From Chitinophaga pinensis (GTDB taxonomy: Bacteria > Bacteroidota > Bacteroidia > UBA4408): 64,000 nucleotides of DNA. A program made the position numbers and the translations under genes. Below, one piece after another: positions 53,671 through 61,621 of the stretch. The DNA is taken from contig CAMAVS010000005.1 in NCBI GenBank assembly GCA_945861665.1, positions 124,001-188,000 on the forward strand, given 5' to 3'. The notes under the pieces were generated by a model. The model did no database searches, was not told the origin of the DNA, and worked only from the letters and a program-made list of their open reading frames with translations. The stretch's first letter is position 1; each line of letters begins with the position of its first letter.

Positions 53671-54897
53671 TTACATTAATTGCTTTAATGCAATTTCAAG
53701 AGCTGTTTTTGCAATGTGCGTCTTCTCAGGAGAATGTCCGTGAGCGTTTTTAATTGCTTGCAATATTGTATTGGACGTATCTGAAAATATTGCCTCATCA
53801 GTAACTTCTACCTTACTCTGCATTAAATAAGCAAAAGTTCTTGCCATACCGCAATTCGCAACAAAATCAGGAATCAAACTAATTTTCCCATCAACGTACT
53901 CCGCTATAGGTCCAAAAAATATTTCGGTATCCGCAAAAGGAACATTTGCACCACAGGCAATTACCTCCAATTTTTTATTTATAAGCGACTCCACTTGATC
54001 CTTTGTTACTAAACGAGAAGATGCCGCGGGAATAAATATTTCGGCATCGGTATTCCATATATTCTTACTTAGCTCTTCGAAAGAAATTAAATTAGGGGAA
54101 ACCAATGTGTTTTTTTTTCTATCTAAAAAAAGTTGTTTTATTTCCTCAAAACTAAATCCATCATTGTTTATTAACCCACCTACTCTATCTATTATTCCAA
54201 CAATTTTTACACCACTTTGTGCTAAATAAAATGCTGCTGCTGCTGCAACATTGCCCCAGCCTTGAACAATAGCTCTCTTGCCTTTTATTTCACCACCATA
54301 AACGCTGTAAAAATGTCTCACCGATGCCGAAACTCCATAGCCCGTAATCATATCAGCTATTACATACGTATTTTTTATTTCTGGTGAATAAAGTTTGTTC
54401 TCAATTACTTTAGAAACACCCGTACGCAGTTGATGAATTTTTCTCTCTCGTTCAATTTTATCCGATTTAAAATGCCCGTTTACTACCCCTTCCTGTGGAT
54501 GTTGCAAACCATATTTTTCAGTAATAGGAATCACTTCGTGAATTTCGTCTACATTTAAATCCCCACCTGTACCATAATAATTTTTTAACAAGGGGACTAC
54601 TGCCTTATACCACCTATCAAGCACTTCAACTTTTCGAGGATCGTTAGGGTCAAAATTAATTCCGGATTTTGCACCGCCAATAGCAGGACCTGAAACCGTA
54701 AATTTCACTTCCATCGTTTTGGCAAGCGATTCGACTTCTCTTTTATCTAAACCCTTTCTCATTCGAGTTCCACCTCCAGCTGCACCACCACGCAATGAAT
54801 TAATAACTATCCATCCTTCTGCTTCTGTTTCAGAATCCTTCCACTCAAAAACTATTTCGGGCTGCTTTTCTTCGTATTTTTTTAATAATTCCTTCAT
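53671..54897 (-). CDS. Glu/Leu/Phe/Val dehydrogenase family protein
   Basis: This amino-acid dehydrogenase oxidatively deaminates (or forms) amino acids with NAD(P). The glycine-rich catalytic segment is GPAIGGAKSGINFDPNDPRK with the catalytic Lys, and VQGWGNVAAAAAFYL is the nucleotide-binding start. The 408 residues match. The exact substrate (Glu or Leu/Val) cannot be fixed by eye. Confidence 0.9.
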   Translation of the reverse strand: MKELLKKYEEKQPEIVFEWKDSETEAEGWIVINSLRGGAAGGGTRMRKGLDKREVESLAKTMEVKFTVSGPAIGGAKSGINFDPNDPRKVEVLDRWYKAVVPLLKNYYGTGGDLNVDEIHEVIPITEKYGLQHPQEGVVNGHFKSDKIERERKIHQLRTGVSKVIENKLYSPEIKNTYVIADMITGYGVSASVRHFYSVYGGEIKGKRAIVQGWGNVAAAAAFYLAQSGVKIVGIIDRVGGLINNDGFSFEEIKQLFLDRKKNTLVSPNLISFEELSKNIWNTDAEIFIPAASSRLVTKDQVESLINKKLEVIACGANVPFADTEIFFGPIAEYVDGKISLIPDFVANCGMARTFAYLMQSKVEVTDEAIFSDTSNTILQAIKNAHGHSPEKTHIAKTALEIALKQLM

Positions 54898-54999
54898 CGT
54901 TATATCCTACTTATTTATTTCACAAACAAAGTAGTGAAAAAAAAATGAGCTAGCCAACAAAATAATCTCCATTTGCTCTAAACATTTAAATGCCAATTT

Positions 55000-56055
55000 T
55001 TATAAATAGATTGCACCGCTAATACTGTCCCGTGTTGCTCCTGTAACGGATGAAAGACAATTTGTTTCTTCCCTATACCTAAGAACCCCTAAAAAAGCAA
55101 AGACAAGAGCCTCTTTAAAATTTATAATTTTTTCAGCCGGTATAATTAATCGATGATTTGTCAGTTGCTGAATTCGTTCTATCAAAAATGAATTATGGGC
55201 TCCGCCACCGGTAATAAAAATGTTTTTGTTTTGAACATGCTGTGTGCTTTTTCTTAGTTGGATAGCTATGTGCTCGTAAAATGTACGCAATCTATCTTGT
55301 AGGGATAAACCTGTATTATAAAACAATGGTCGGATATTCATTTCTATCCATTCTTTCCCTAAAGACTTTGGGAAAGGCATCGCATAGTAAGTCAAGGAAT
55401 TCAATTTATTCAACAATTCTTGATGTATTTTACCTGTTTTGGCAATGTCGCCATTTAGGTCAAAGTCCTTGCCTATTTCTTTGCATAATTCATTCATTAC
55501 TATGTTAACCGGACAAATATCAAAGGAAGCTCTGCTGTTTTTGTTTTCAAAAGAAATGTTCGCAAAACCTCCCAAATTGAGACAAAAATCATACTCTCCA
55601 AACAAGATTTGGTCCCCAATCGGGACCAATGGTGCACCTTGCCCACCCAATGCAACATCGCTGCTTCTAAAATCACATATAGTAGCTAAATTTGTTATTG
55701 CGGCTATTTCAGCACCGCTACCAATTTGAAGTGTTAATCCATTCTGCGGTTGATGAAAAACAGTATGCCCGTGTGAAGCAATAAAATCAGGCTTAATGGT
55801 GTTCTCCTCGCAAAATAATTTCACATGTTGACCCGAAAACTTACCGAACTCTTTACTCAATTTTGTTAAATCAAGTCCATTAAGTACGGATGCATTTCCC
55901 AGATTTTTTTTCATCTCCACAGTATACTTAACAGTACGAGCATCCTTTATACTATATTTCCAAACTCCTTCCATTTCCGAAAACTCACAACAGGCAATAT
56001 CTAATCCATCTAAGGAAGTCCCTGACATTAGTCCAATAACAGTATAGCTAGACAT
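55000..56055 (-). CDS. anmK: Anhydro-N-acetylmuramic acid kinase
   Basis: AnmK phosphorylates and opens 1,6-anhydro-MurNAc in cell-wall recycling. GLMSGTSLDGLDIACCEF at the N-terminus is the diagnostic motif, and SHGHTVFHQP, CDFRSSDVALGGQGAPLVP and ITGGGAHNSFL follow. The 351 residues are complete. Confidence 0.95.
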   Translation of the reverse strand: MSSYTVIGLMSGTSLDGLDIACCEFSEMEGVWKYSIKDARTVKYTVEMKKNLGNASVLNGLDLTKLSKEFGKFSGQHVKLFCEENTIKPDFIASHGHTVFHQPQNGLTLQIGSGAEIAAITNLATICDFRSSDVALGGQGAPLVPIGDQILFGEYDFCLNLGGFANISFENKNSRASFDICPVNIVMNELCKEIGKDFDLNGDIAKTGKIHQELLNKLNSLTYYAMPFPKSLGKEWIEMNIRPLFYNTGLSLQDRLRTFYEHIAIQLRKSTQHVQNKNIFITGGGAHNSFLIERIQQLTNHRLIIPAEKIINFKEALVFAFLGVLRYREETNCLSSVTGATRDSISGAIYL

Positions 56056-56112
56056 AAACTTTTTTGCTTAAATTTTGTTTTATACAAGGATAGCAAATTC
56101 AATTTAAAAAAT

Positions 56113-56120
56113 TAAATTTG
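56113..56120 (+). promoter_or_regulatory. -7 promoter element of the acyl-CoA dehydrogenase gene
   Basis: TAAATTTG matches the -7 consensus, 38 bases before the ATG. Confidence 0.55.
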
Positions 56121-56158
56121 CCATCCACTCATTAATAACAATTTAATAAACAGATACT

Positions 56159-57298
56159 ATGCAGTTTGATTTAAGCGAAGAGCATTTGATGATACAAAAA
56201 GCAGCTAGGGATTTTGCGAAAGAGCATTTATTACCAGGTGTAATTGAACGCGATGAACATCAAAGATTTCCTGCTGAGCAAATAAAAATGATGGGGGAGT
56301 TAGGTTTCCTTGGAATGATGGTAGATCCTAAATACGGAGGTGGGGGAATGGATTCTGTTTCCTATGTATTAGCAATGGAAGAGATTTCAAAAGTGGACTC
56401 ATCTTGCTCTGTAATAATGTCTGTAAACAATTCGTTAGTTTGTTGGGGAATTGAACATTTTGGTTCGGAAGAACAAAAAGGAAAATACCTTAGGAGATTA
56501 GCAACAGGAGAAATAATTGGTGCATTTTGCCTTTCAGAACCCGAAGCCGGTTCCGATGCCACATCTCAAAAAACTACTGCGATAGACAAAGGGGACCATT
56601 ATTTATTGAACGGAATAAAAAACTGGATAACCAATGGTAGTAGTGCTTCTGTTTATTTAGTGATCGCCCAAACAGACATTGAAAAAGGGCATAAGGGAAT
56701 TAACTGCCTCATTGTGGAGAAAGGTATGGAAGGATTTGTTATAGGTGCTAAAGAAAATAAATTGGGCATTAGAGGGTCGGACACACACTCATTACTATTC
56801 ACCGATGTGAAAGTTCCCAAAGCTAACAGGATTGGAGAAGATGGTTTTGGGTTTAAATTCGCAATGAAAACATTGTCGGGTGGACGTATCGGTATAGCAT
56901 CACAAGCACTTGGAATTGCAAGCGGTGCATATGAGCTGGCACTTGCATACTCAAAAGAAAGAAAAGCTTTCGGAAAAACTATTTCTCAACACCAAGCTAT
57001 TCAATTTAAGTTAGCCGATATGGCTACCGAAATTGAAGCTGCACGATTGCTTTGTTTAAGGGCTGCCTGGTTAAAAGATCGTCATTTGAATTATGATACA
57101 GAAGGGGCTATGGCAAAAATTTTTGCTTCTAAAGTTGCTATGTGGGTTACTATAGAAGCTGTACAAGTGCATGGAGGCTATGGTTTTGTGAAGGAGTATC
57201 ACGTTGAACGTTTGATGCGTGATGCAAAAATCACACAAATTTATGAAGGAACAACTGAGGTACAAAAAATAGTAATATCAAGAAGTTTGTTAGCATAA
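56159..57298 (+). CDS. Short-chain acyl-CoA dehydrogenase
   Basis: This FAD enzyme introduces the first double bond in beta-oxidation of acyl-CoA. SEPEAGSDATSQKT and WITNG are FAD/substrate motifs, YSKERKAFGKTISQHQAIQF is the second family signature, and the catalytic Glu lies in QIYEGTTEVQKIVI. The 379 residues match butyryl-CoA dehydrogenase size. A perfect terminator follows, so it is monocistronic. Confidence 0.95.
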   Translation: MQFDLSEEHLMIQKAARDFAKEHLLPGVIERDEHQRFPAEQIKMMGELGFLGMMVDPKYGGGGMDSVSYVLAMEEISKVDSSCSVIMSVNNSLVCWGIEHFGSEEQKGKYLRRLATGEIIGAFCLSEPEAGSDATSQKTTAIDKGDHYLLNGIKNWITNGSSASVYLVIAQTDIEKGHKGINCLIVEKGMEGFVIGAKENKLGIRGSDTHSLLFTDVKVPKANRIGEDGFGFKFAMKTLSGGRIGIASQALGIASGAYELALAYSKERKAFGKTISQHQAIQFKLADMATEIEAARLLCLRAAWLKDRHLNYDTEGAMAKIFASKVAMWVTIEAVQVHGGYGFVKEYHVERLMRDAKITQIYEGTTEVQKIVISRSLLA

Positions 57299-57322
57299 CA
57301 AGTATGCAACTTTAACAAATAG

Positions 57323-57353
57323 AAAGCCATTCTTAAACAAGAATGGCTTTTTT
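57323..57353 (+). terminator. Strong Rho-independent terminator
   Basis: AAAGCCATTCTT (57323-57334) pairs perfectly over 12 bases with AAGAATGGCTTT (57339-57350) around an AAAC loop, followed by T residues. It ends the acyl-CoA dehydrogenase transcript and overlaps the upstream extension of the next frame. Confidence 0.92.
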
Positions 57354-57381
57354 ATGTTTTTTAAAAACCTATCTTTATTGT

Positions 57382-59250
57382 ATGAAAAAAACAAATATCC
57401 TTCTTCAAACAATAATTAGCCTTACGCTAATAACTTCAACAATTGCACAAACTACTTTTAGTAAACACTCCATTAGCATTGTAAAATCAGCTACCATAAA
57501 TCTGAGTGATATAAAAGAAGAATGGAACCCTGTGTTGCAAAACATTGAAATGCCACACCCCGGAATAAATGATACATACTACAAAATACAACGCATAAAA
57601 GACAGCTTACAGAATTTTTATTCGCAAAAACAAAATCAAACCCAAGCCAATAATAATAAGGTCCAAGCCATCACTGCCCCTTATGTTGGTTTAAATTTTC
57701 TTGGCAACCCATACAATAATTCAACTCCCTGCGATAATGATGTAGCAATCTCTAATGGGGGTAAATTAATATCGGTAATAAATTCATCGGTTTGGATGAA
57801 AGATGTTGTTGCCGATACACTGATAAACTATATGTCCCTGAATTCGTTTTTCCTTCCTTTAGGAAACCTACAAGGAAAGTTCGACCCAAAAGTACTCTAT
57901 GACCCAAACAGTGATAAATTTATATTGATATGTTTAGCAGGCTTTACGGATAGCACCTCCAGTATTCTGGTTGGCTTTTCGCAAACAAATAATCCCGGAG
58001 GCATTTGGAATGTATATGAATTACCAGGTAACCCATTAAACAATACACTTTGGACCGACTACCCAATGATTTCAGTTTCCAACAACGAACTTTTTATCAC
58101 TGTAAATTTATTGTATAACAATATGCCTTGGCAAACAGGATTCAATGAAACTGTTATTTGGCAAGTGAATAAAAACAGTGGCTACAATGGCTACCAAACG
58201 CTTGTTGGAGGATTCTACAACAACATTAAATTTGCCGGAAGAAACATACGAAACTTATGCCCGGTAAAAGGTGGAAGTGTACCTTATGGTCCGAACCAGT
58301 ATTTTGTATCGAACCGAAATTTAGATCCTCAAAACGATTCCATTTTTTTGGTGAACCTTACCGATACTTTTAACTCGCCCAATGCAATGATTGTTGCCAA
58401 TGCCTATAAATCAAGCTTAACGTATACGCTGCCACCTACAGCAAGACAATCGAATAATTATAAATTTGAGACCAACGACCAACGAATATTGGGAGCATTT
58501 TTCGAAAATAACAAAATACAGTTTGTACAAAATTCTTTGAATACAGGTAACGGTTTTGCCGCTATCTACCACGGTATTATAAGCAACGTTACAGGTGCGC
58601 CAACTGTTAGTGCTTCCGTACTTTCCGACCCTTTGCTCGATTTAGGATACGCCAACATTTCATACGCTGGAAATGCTGCAAACGATAACACATCTATTAT
58701 TACTTTCGACCATTCTTCACCGACTGTTTTTGCAGGCACATCAGCAGCCATATCAGATGGTGCCGGGATGTTCTCACCGATATCAACCATAGCAAACGGA
58801 CTCAATTATGTAATTGTAATCAATGGATTAAATCAACGTTGGGGCGATTATTCTGGCTCGCAGCGTAAATACGACCAACCGGGTGTTGTTTGGATGAGTG
58901 GTGAATATGGAACCAATATAAAAAAAAATGCGGCTTGGGTTGCACAGGTTTCGGTACAAGAACTTGTGTCAAACAAAATTGATACCCGCAAAGAAGCAGA
59001 GGTAAACTTTTACCCCAACCCAACAACTGATATTATAAACGTAAATTTTACCCTAAACGAACAAGATGCTCTTAAATTTGAAGTGTATGATATGCAAGGA
59101 AAATTAATCTCTATTTTACTGTATACTCACGTAAAAAAAGGAGAGAATATGTTCAGCTTTTCTACTCAACCTCTTAGCAGTGGAAGCTATTTCCTGAAAA
59201 TTTCATCTTCAAATTCTGTTGTAGTGAGCAAGAAATTTATAAAGGAATAA
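57382..59250 (+). CDS. T9SS-exported protein of unknown function
   Basis: ATG 57382 opens a signal peptide (ending STIAQ); the longer frame from 57343 would start inside the terminator. A roughly 480-residue body, probably a beta-propeller or adhesin-like fold, contains GLNFLGNPYNN, FDPKVLYDPNSDKFIL, the segment LWTDYPMISVSNNELFITV and GLNQRWGDYSGSQRK. A T9SS type A domain closes it (VNFYPNPTTDIINVNF to KKFIKE). Export to the cell surface is expected; no catalytic motif is seen. Confidence 0.82.
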   Translation: MKKTNILLQTIISLTLITSTIAQTTFSKHSISIVKSATINLSDIKEEWNPVLQNIEMPHPGINDTYYKIQRIKDSLQNFYSQKQNQTQANNNKVQAITAPYVGLNFLGNPYNNSTPCDNDVAISNGGKLISVINSSVWMKDVVADTLINYMSLNSFFLPLGNLQGKFDPKVLYDPNSDKFILICLAGFTDSTSSILVGFSQTNNPGGIWNVYELPGNPLNNTLWTDYPMISVSNNELFITVNLLYNNMPWQTGFNETVIWQVNKNSGYNGYQTLVGGFYNNIKFAGRNIRNLCPVKGGSVPYGPNQYFVSNRNLDPQNDSIFLVNLTDTFNSPNAMIVANAYKSSLTYTLPPTARQSNNYKFETNDQRILGAFFENNKIQFVQNSLNTGNGFAAIYHGIISNVTGAPTVSASVLSDPLLDLGYANISYAGNAANDNTSIITFDHSSPTVFAGTSAAISDGAGMFSPISTIANGLNYVIVINGLNQRWGDYSGSQRKYDQPGVVWMSGEYGTNIKKNAAWVAQVSVQELVSNKIDTRKEAEVNFYPNPTTDIINVNFTLNEQDALKFEVYDMQGKLISILLYTHVKKGENMFSFSTQPLSSGSYFLKISSSNSVVVSKKFIKE

Positions 59251-59356
59251 TCTTTTCTAAAAATTGAAAATAAAAATCCATTTTTAGAATTAAACTGCAA
59301 AAGAACACACGCGGGACGCTTGCGGCAGCAGATGATTATCTTATAAATGGATTTAT

Positions 59357-59364
59357 TATCTTTG
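59357..59364 (+). promoter_or_regulatory. -7 promoter element of the Kelch-like gene
   Basis: TATCTTTG matches the -7 consensus, 43 bases before the ATG. An inverted pair AAATCCATTT (59274-59283) / AAATGGATTT (59345-59354) ends directly before it. Confidence 0.55.
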
Positions 59365-59407
59365 ATAGCGAGTATAAACTATTATATAAACTCATAAATT
59401 TCAACAA

Positions 59408-60637
59408 ATGAAAAAAAAATTGTCTTACTTCTCAACCATACTTTTCTTCTTTTCTTCAATGGCCAATGGACAAAATATTTGGACTCAAAAAGCCAATTTT
59501 GGAGGGGCAGCTAGAGAAGGGGCAACCAGCTTTTCAATTGGCACAAAAGGTTATATTACAACAGGAAATAATGTTGGAGGAGTTGGTTTAACAAATGATC
59601 TTTGGGAATGGGATGGAAACAATAATACATGGTCACAAAAAGCCAATTTCGGGGGAACACCAAGACAATTTTCTGCAGCTTTTTCAATTGGGCTTAAGGG
59701 GTATGTTGGATGTGGAAAAGATGCCTCTTCCGACCAAAATGACTTTTGGGAATACAGTCAATTAACCAACATTTGGACGCAAAAGGCAAATTTTGGAGGA
59801 ACAGTTAGAAATCAAGCTGTAGCCTTTTCAATTGGAGGGAAAGGTTATATTGGCACAGGATACGATGCTAATGCCGGTGTTTATAAAAATGATTTTTGGG
59901 AATATGATACTTTAACAGATGTTTGGACTCAAAAAGCGCCCATGCCAGTTGCAGGAGGCAGAGCTGTTGCAATAGGATTCTCCATTGGAAATTCAGGATA
60001 TATTGGAATGGGGGATGATAATAATACTTTATACTATAAAGATTTTTGGAAATGGAATCAAGGAACAAATACGTGGACTCAAAAAGGTGATTTCGGTGGA
60101 ACTGGGAGAGAGTACTCTACAGGGTTTTCCATTGGAGCAAAAGGCTATGTTGGTTGTGGGAATGATATCAATCCCGGCTTCTTAAGTGATTTCTGGGAGT
60201 ATGATACCATTTCAGACCTTTGGACACAAAAAACAAATTTCGGAGGCACAACAAGGTATGTTTGTACTAGTTTTCCAATTGGATCTAAAGGGTACATTGG
60301 TACTGGGTATGATGGAGTGGACAGAAACGATTTCTGGGAGTATTCAACTACTTCTGACAGTACGAATTCGATTAATTCTTCAAACATAGTAAATACTTTC
60401 TTCATTTATCCTAATCCATTTACACTTCAGACAAAAATAAAATTTGGTTACAATGTTAAAAATACAACTTTAATAATTTACAATTCATCTGGTCAAATAG
60501 TAAGGCAGTTAAAAAACATTTCAGAACAGGAAGTTATATTGCAAAAAGGCAATCTTCAAAATGGAGTTTATTTCATTCAAATAAATGAAGATGGCAATAT
60601 AAAATCTAACTTAACTAAATTAATAATTTTGGATTGA
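59408..60637 (+). CDS. T9SS-exported Kelch-like six-repeat beta-propeller
   Basis: After a signal peptide (ending ANGQN) the protein is six repeats of about 48 residues. Each is marked by (D/N)xWxQK(A/G/T)xFGG, a FSIGxKGY(I/V)GxG strand and a (N/K)DFWE(Y/W) end, the Kelch/galactose-oxidase-like propeller pattern; the fourth repeat varies (WTQKAPMPVAGG). Residues about 330-409 are a T9SS type A domain (IYPNPFTLQTKI). It is probably a surface binding protein. The stop overlaps the next gene. Confidence 0.88.
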   Translation: MKKKLSYFSTILFFFSSMANGQNIWTQKANFGGAAREGATSFSIGTKGYITTGNNVGGVGLTNDLWEWDGNNNTWSQKANFGGTPRQFSAAFSIGLKGYVGCGKDASSDQNDFWEYSQLTNIWTQKANFGGTVRNQAVAFSIGGKGYIGTGYDANAGVYKNDFWEYDTLTDVWTQKAPMPVAGGRAVAIGFSIGNSGYIGMGDDNNTLYYKDFWKWNQGTNTWTQKGDFGGTGREYSTGFSIGAKGYVGCGNDINPGFLSDFWEYDTISDLWTQKTNFGGTTRYVCTSFPIGSKGYIGTGYDGVDRNDFWEYSTTSDSTNSINSSNIVNTFFIYPNPFTLQTKIKFGYNVKNTTLIIYNSSGQIVRQLKNISEQEVILQKGNLQNGVYFIQINEDGNIKSNLTKLIILD

Positions 60638-61056
60638 TTGCAAAAACAAATAACTTGATAACATTAGAGAAATATACAACAGAATTGAACAATCTATCCG
60701 AAAAATATTTCGAATTTGAAGATAAAATAATTGAACTTGTTAATACTTTAAATGAATTGAAAGAAAAAGAAAAGCAATTCTATATTGAAAATAAGGAACC
60801 TATTACTATTGAAAAATCATTTGAATTTAAATCAATACAAATAGCAAAATTTGAAATTAGCGGAAAAAAAGATGATTTATATTTACAGAAAACGGTTTTT
60901 GAACAAGCAATTTCAGAAGCCTTACCTGAGAATATAGCAGTACAATTTAAATTAATTTCTGGAGAAGAATATTCTATTAAAAAGATTTTAAGTAATTCAA
61001 ATAATGGTTGGGAATTAAAAATTGAAAATTTAAATAGAATGGGTCTTAATGCTTAA
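60634..61056 (+). CDS. Small charged hypothetical protein overlapping the Kelch gene
   Basis: This 140-residue frame begins at TTG, overlapping the stop of the Kelch-like gene (TTGA). The N-terminal 55 residues are a Glu/Lys/Leu coiled coil (ELNNLSEKYFEFEDKIIELV), followed by a beta-rich half (KSIQIAKFEISGKKDDLYL, VQFKLISGEEYSI). No ATG is available. Composition is normal for the organism, and the tight overlap suggests it is translated with the gene before. No family recognised. Confidence 0.6.
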   Translation: MIAKTNNLITLEKYTTELNNLSEKYFEFEDKIIELVNTLNELKEKEKQFYIENKEPITIEKSFEFKSIQIAKFEISGKKDDLYLQKTVFEQAISEALPENIAVQFKLISGEEYSIKKILSNSNNGWELKIENLNRMGLNA

Positions 61057-61185
61057 TTCCTCACACTTGCGCACACTTGTAGTGCTTGCAACAATACCAC
61101 CCTACACCAATTGACAAAAGAATCCTGCAATCAAAAAAAACTTTACTTAAACCTAAGTGACTATCGGAGACTTTGCACCAAGATA

Positions 61186-61214
61186 CAAAAAAGGGGGCAT
61201 TTCAGCCCCTTTTC
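61186..61214 (-). terminator. Terminator of the 48-aa gene
   Basis: On the minus strand, GGGGC (61205-61209) pairs with GCCCC (61194-61198) around TGAAAT, extended by A/T pairs and followed by TTTTTT. It lies five bases after the stop codon of the small gene. Confidence 0.8.
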
Positions 61215-61218
61215 ACTT

Positions 61219-61365
61219 TTAGGCGACTACTTTAGGATAAATAGAGACAGAGGCCAATGGTGTTTTTAATACCACTAAGTGACCTTGCTTTACTTGGTAG
61301 GCACCAACAGCAACAATTACCAAAGTAATGGCAACAGTTGCTAATAATAGATGTTGTGGTTTCAT
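61219..61365 (-). CDS. 48-aa small membrane or exported protein
   Basis: A 48-codon frame on the minus strand starts MKPQHLLLATVAITLVIVAV, a basic start with a membrane helix or uncleaved signal, and ends SVSIYPKVVA. It is flanked by an exact -7 element (TACCTTTG, 61393-61400) and a terminator right after the stop, so it is a self-contained transcription unit. No family recognised; probably an inner-membrane microprotein. Confidence 0.72.
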   Translation of the reverse strand: MKPQHLLLATVAITLVIVAVGAYQVKQGHLVVLKTPLASVSIYPKVVA

Positions 61366-61392
61366 TTTATTAATTGTTTTAAGTTATAAGAA

Positions 61393-61400
61393 CAAAGGTA
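61393..61400 (-). promoter_or_regulatory. -7 promoter element of the 48-aa gene
   Basis: The minus strand reads TACCTTTG, an exact TAnnTTTG, 27 bases before the ATG at 61365. No clear -33 element is seen. The rest of the interval to 61621 is AT-rich and holds no gene I can support. Confidence 0.6.
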
Positions 61401-61621
61401 AAGTCGAAAGAGCTACTGACCTACAACTTTAAGTTAAACAAAATTACCTACTTAATAGTTATCTTTATTTTTCTCCAAAGGCTTATTAATATTGGATACT
61501 TTAGATTTTGAGAGTCCGAAACTTAAATAAAGTTACCTATTAATTGTTTGACTTATTACGATTTGTTAGTAATTATTTACTCATACTTGAGCGTAATCTA
61601 GTGCGTGACAAATCAACAACC

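Noticed and set aside
59274-59354. AAATCCATTT / AAATGGATTT inverted pair before the Kelch gene and the GC-rich CGCGGGACGCTTGCGG patch between them
   Set aside because: The loop is about 60 bases and the arms are AT-rich, so it may be chance; the GC patch is suggestive of a repeat but I see no second copy in the window.
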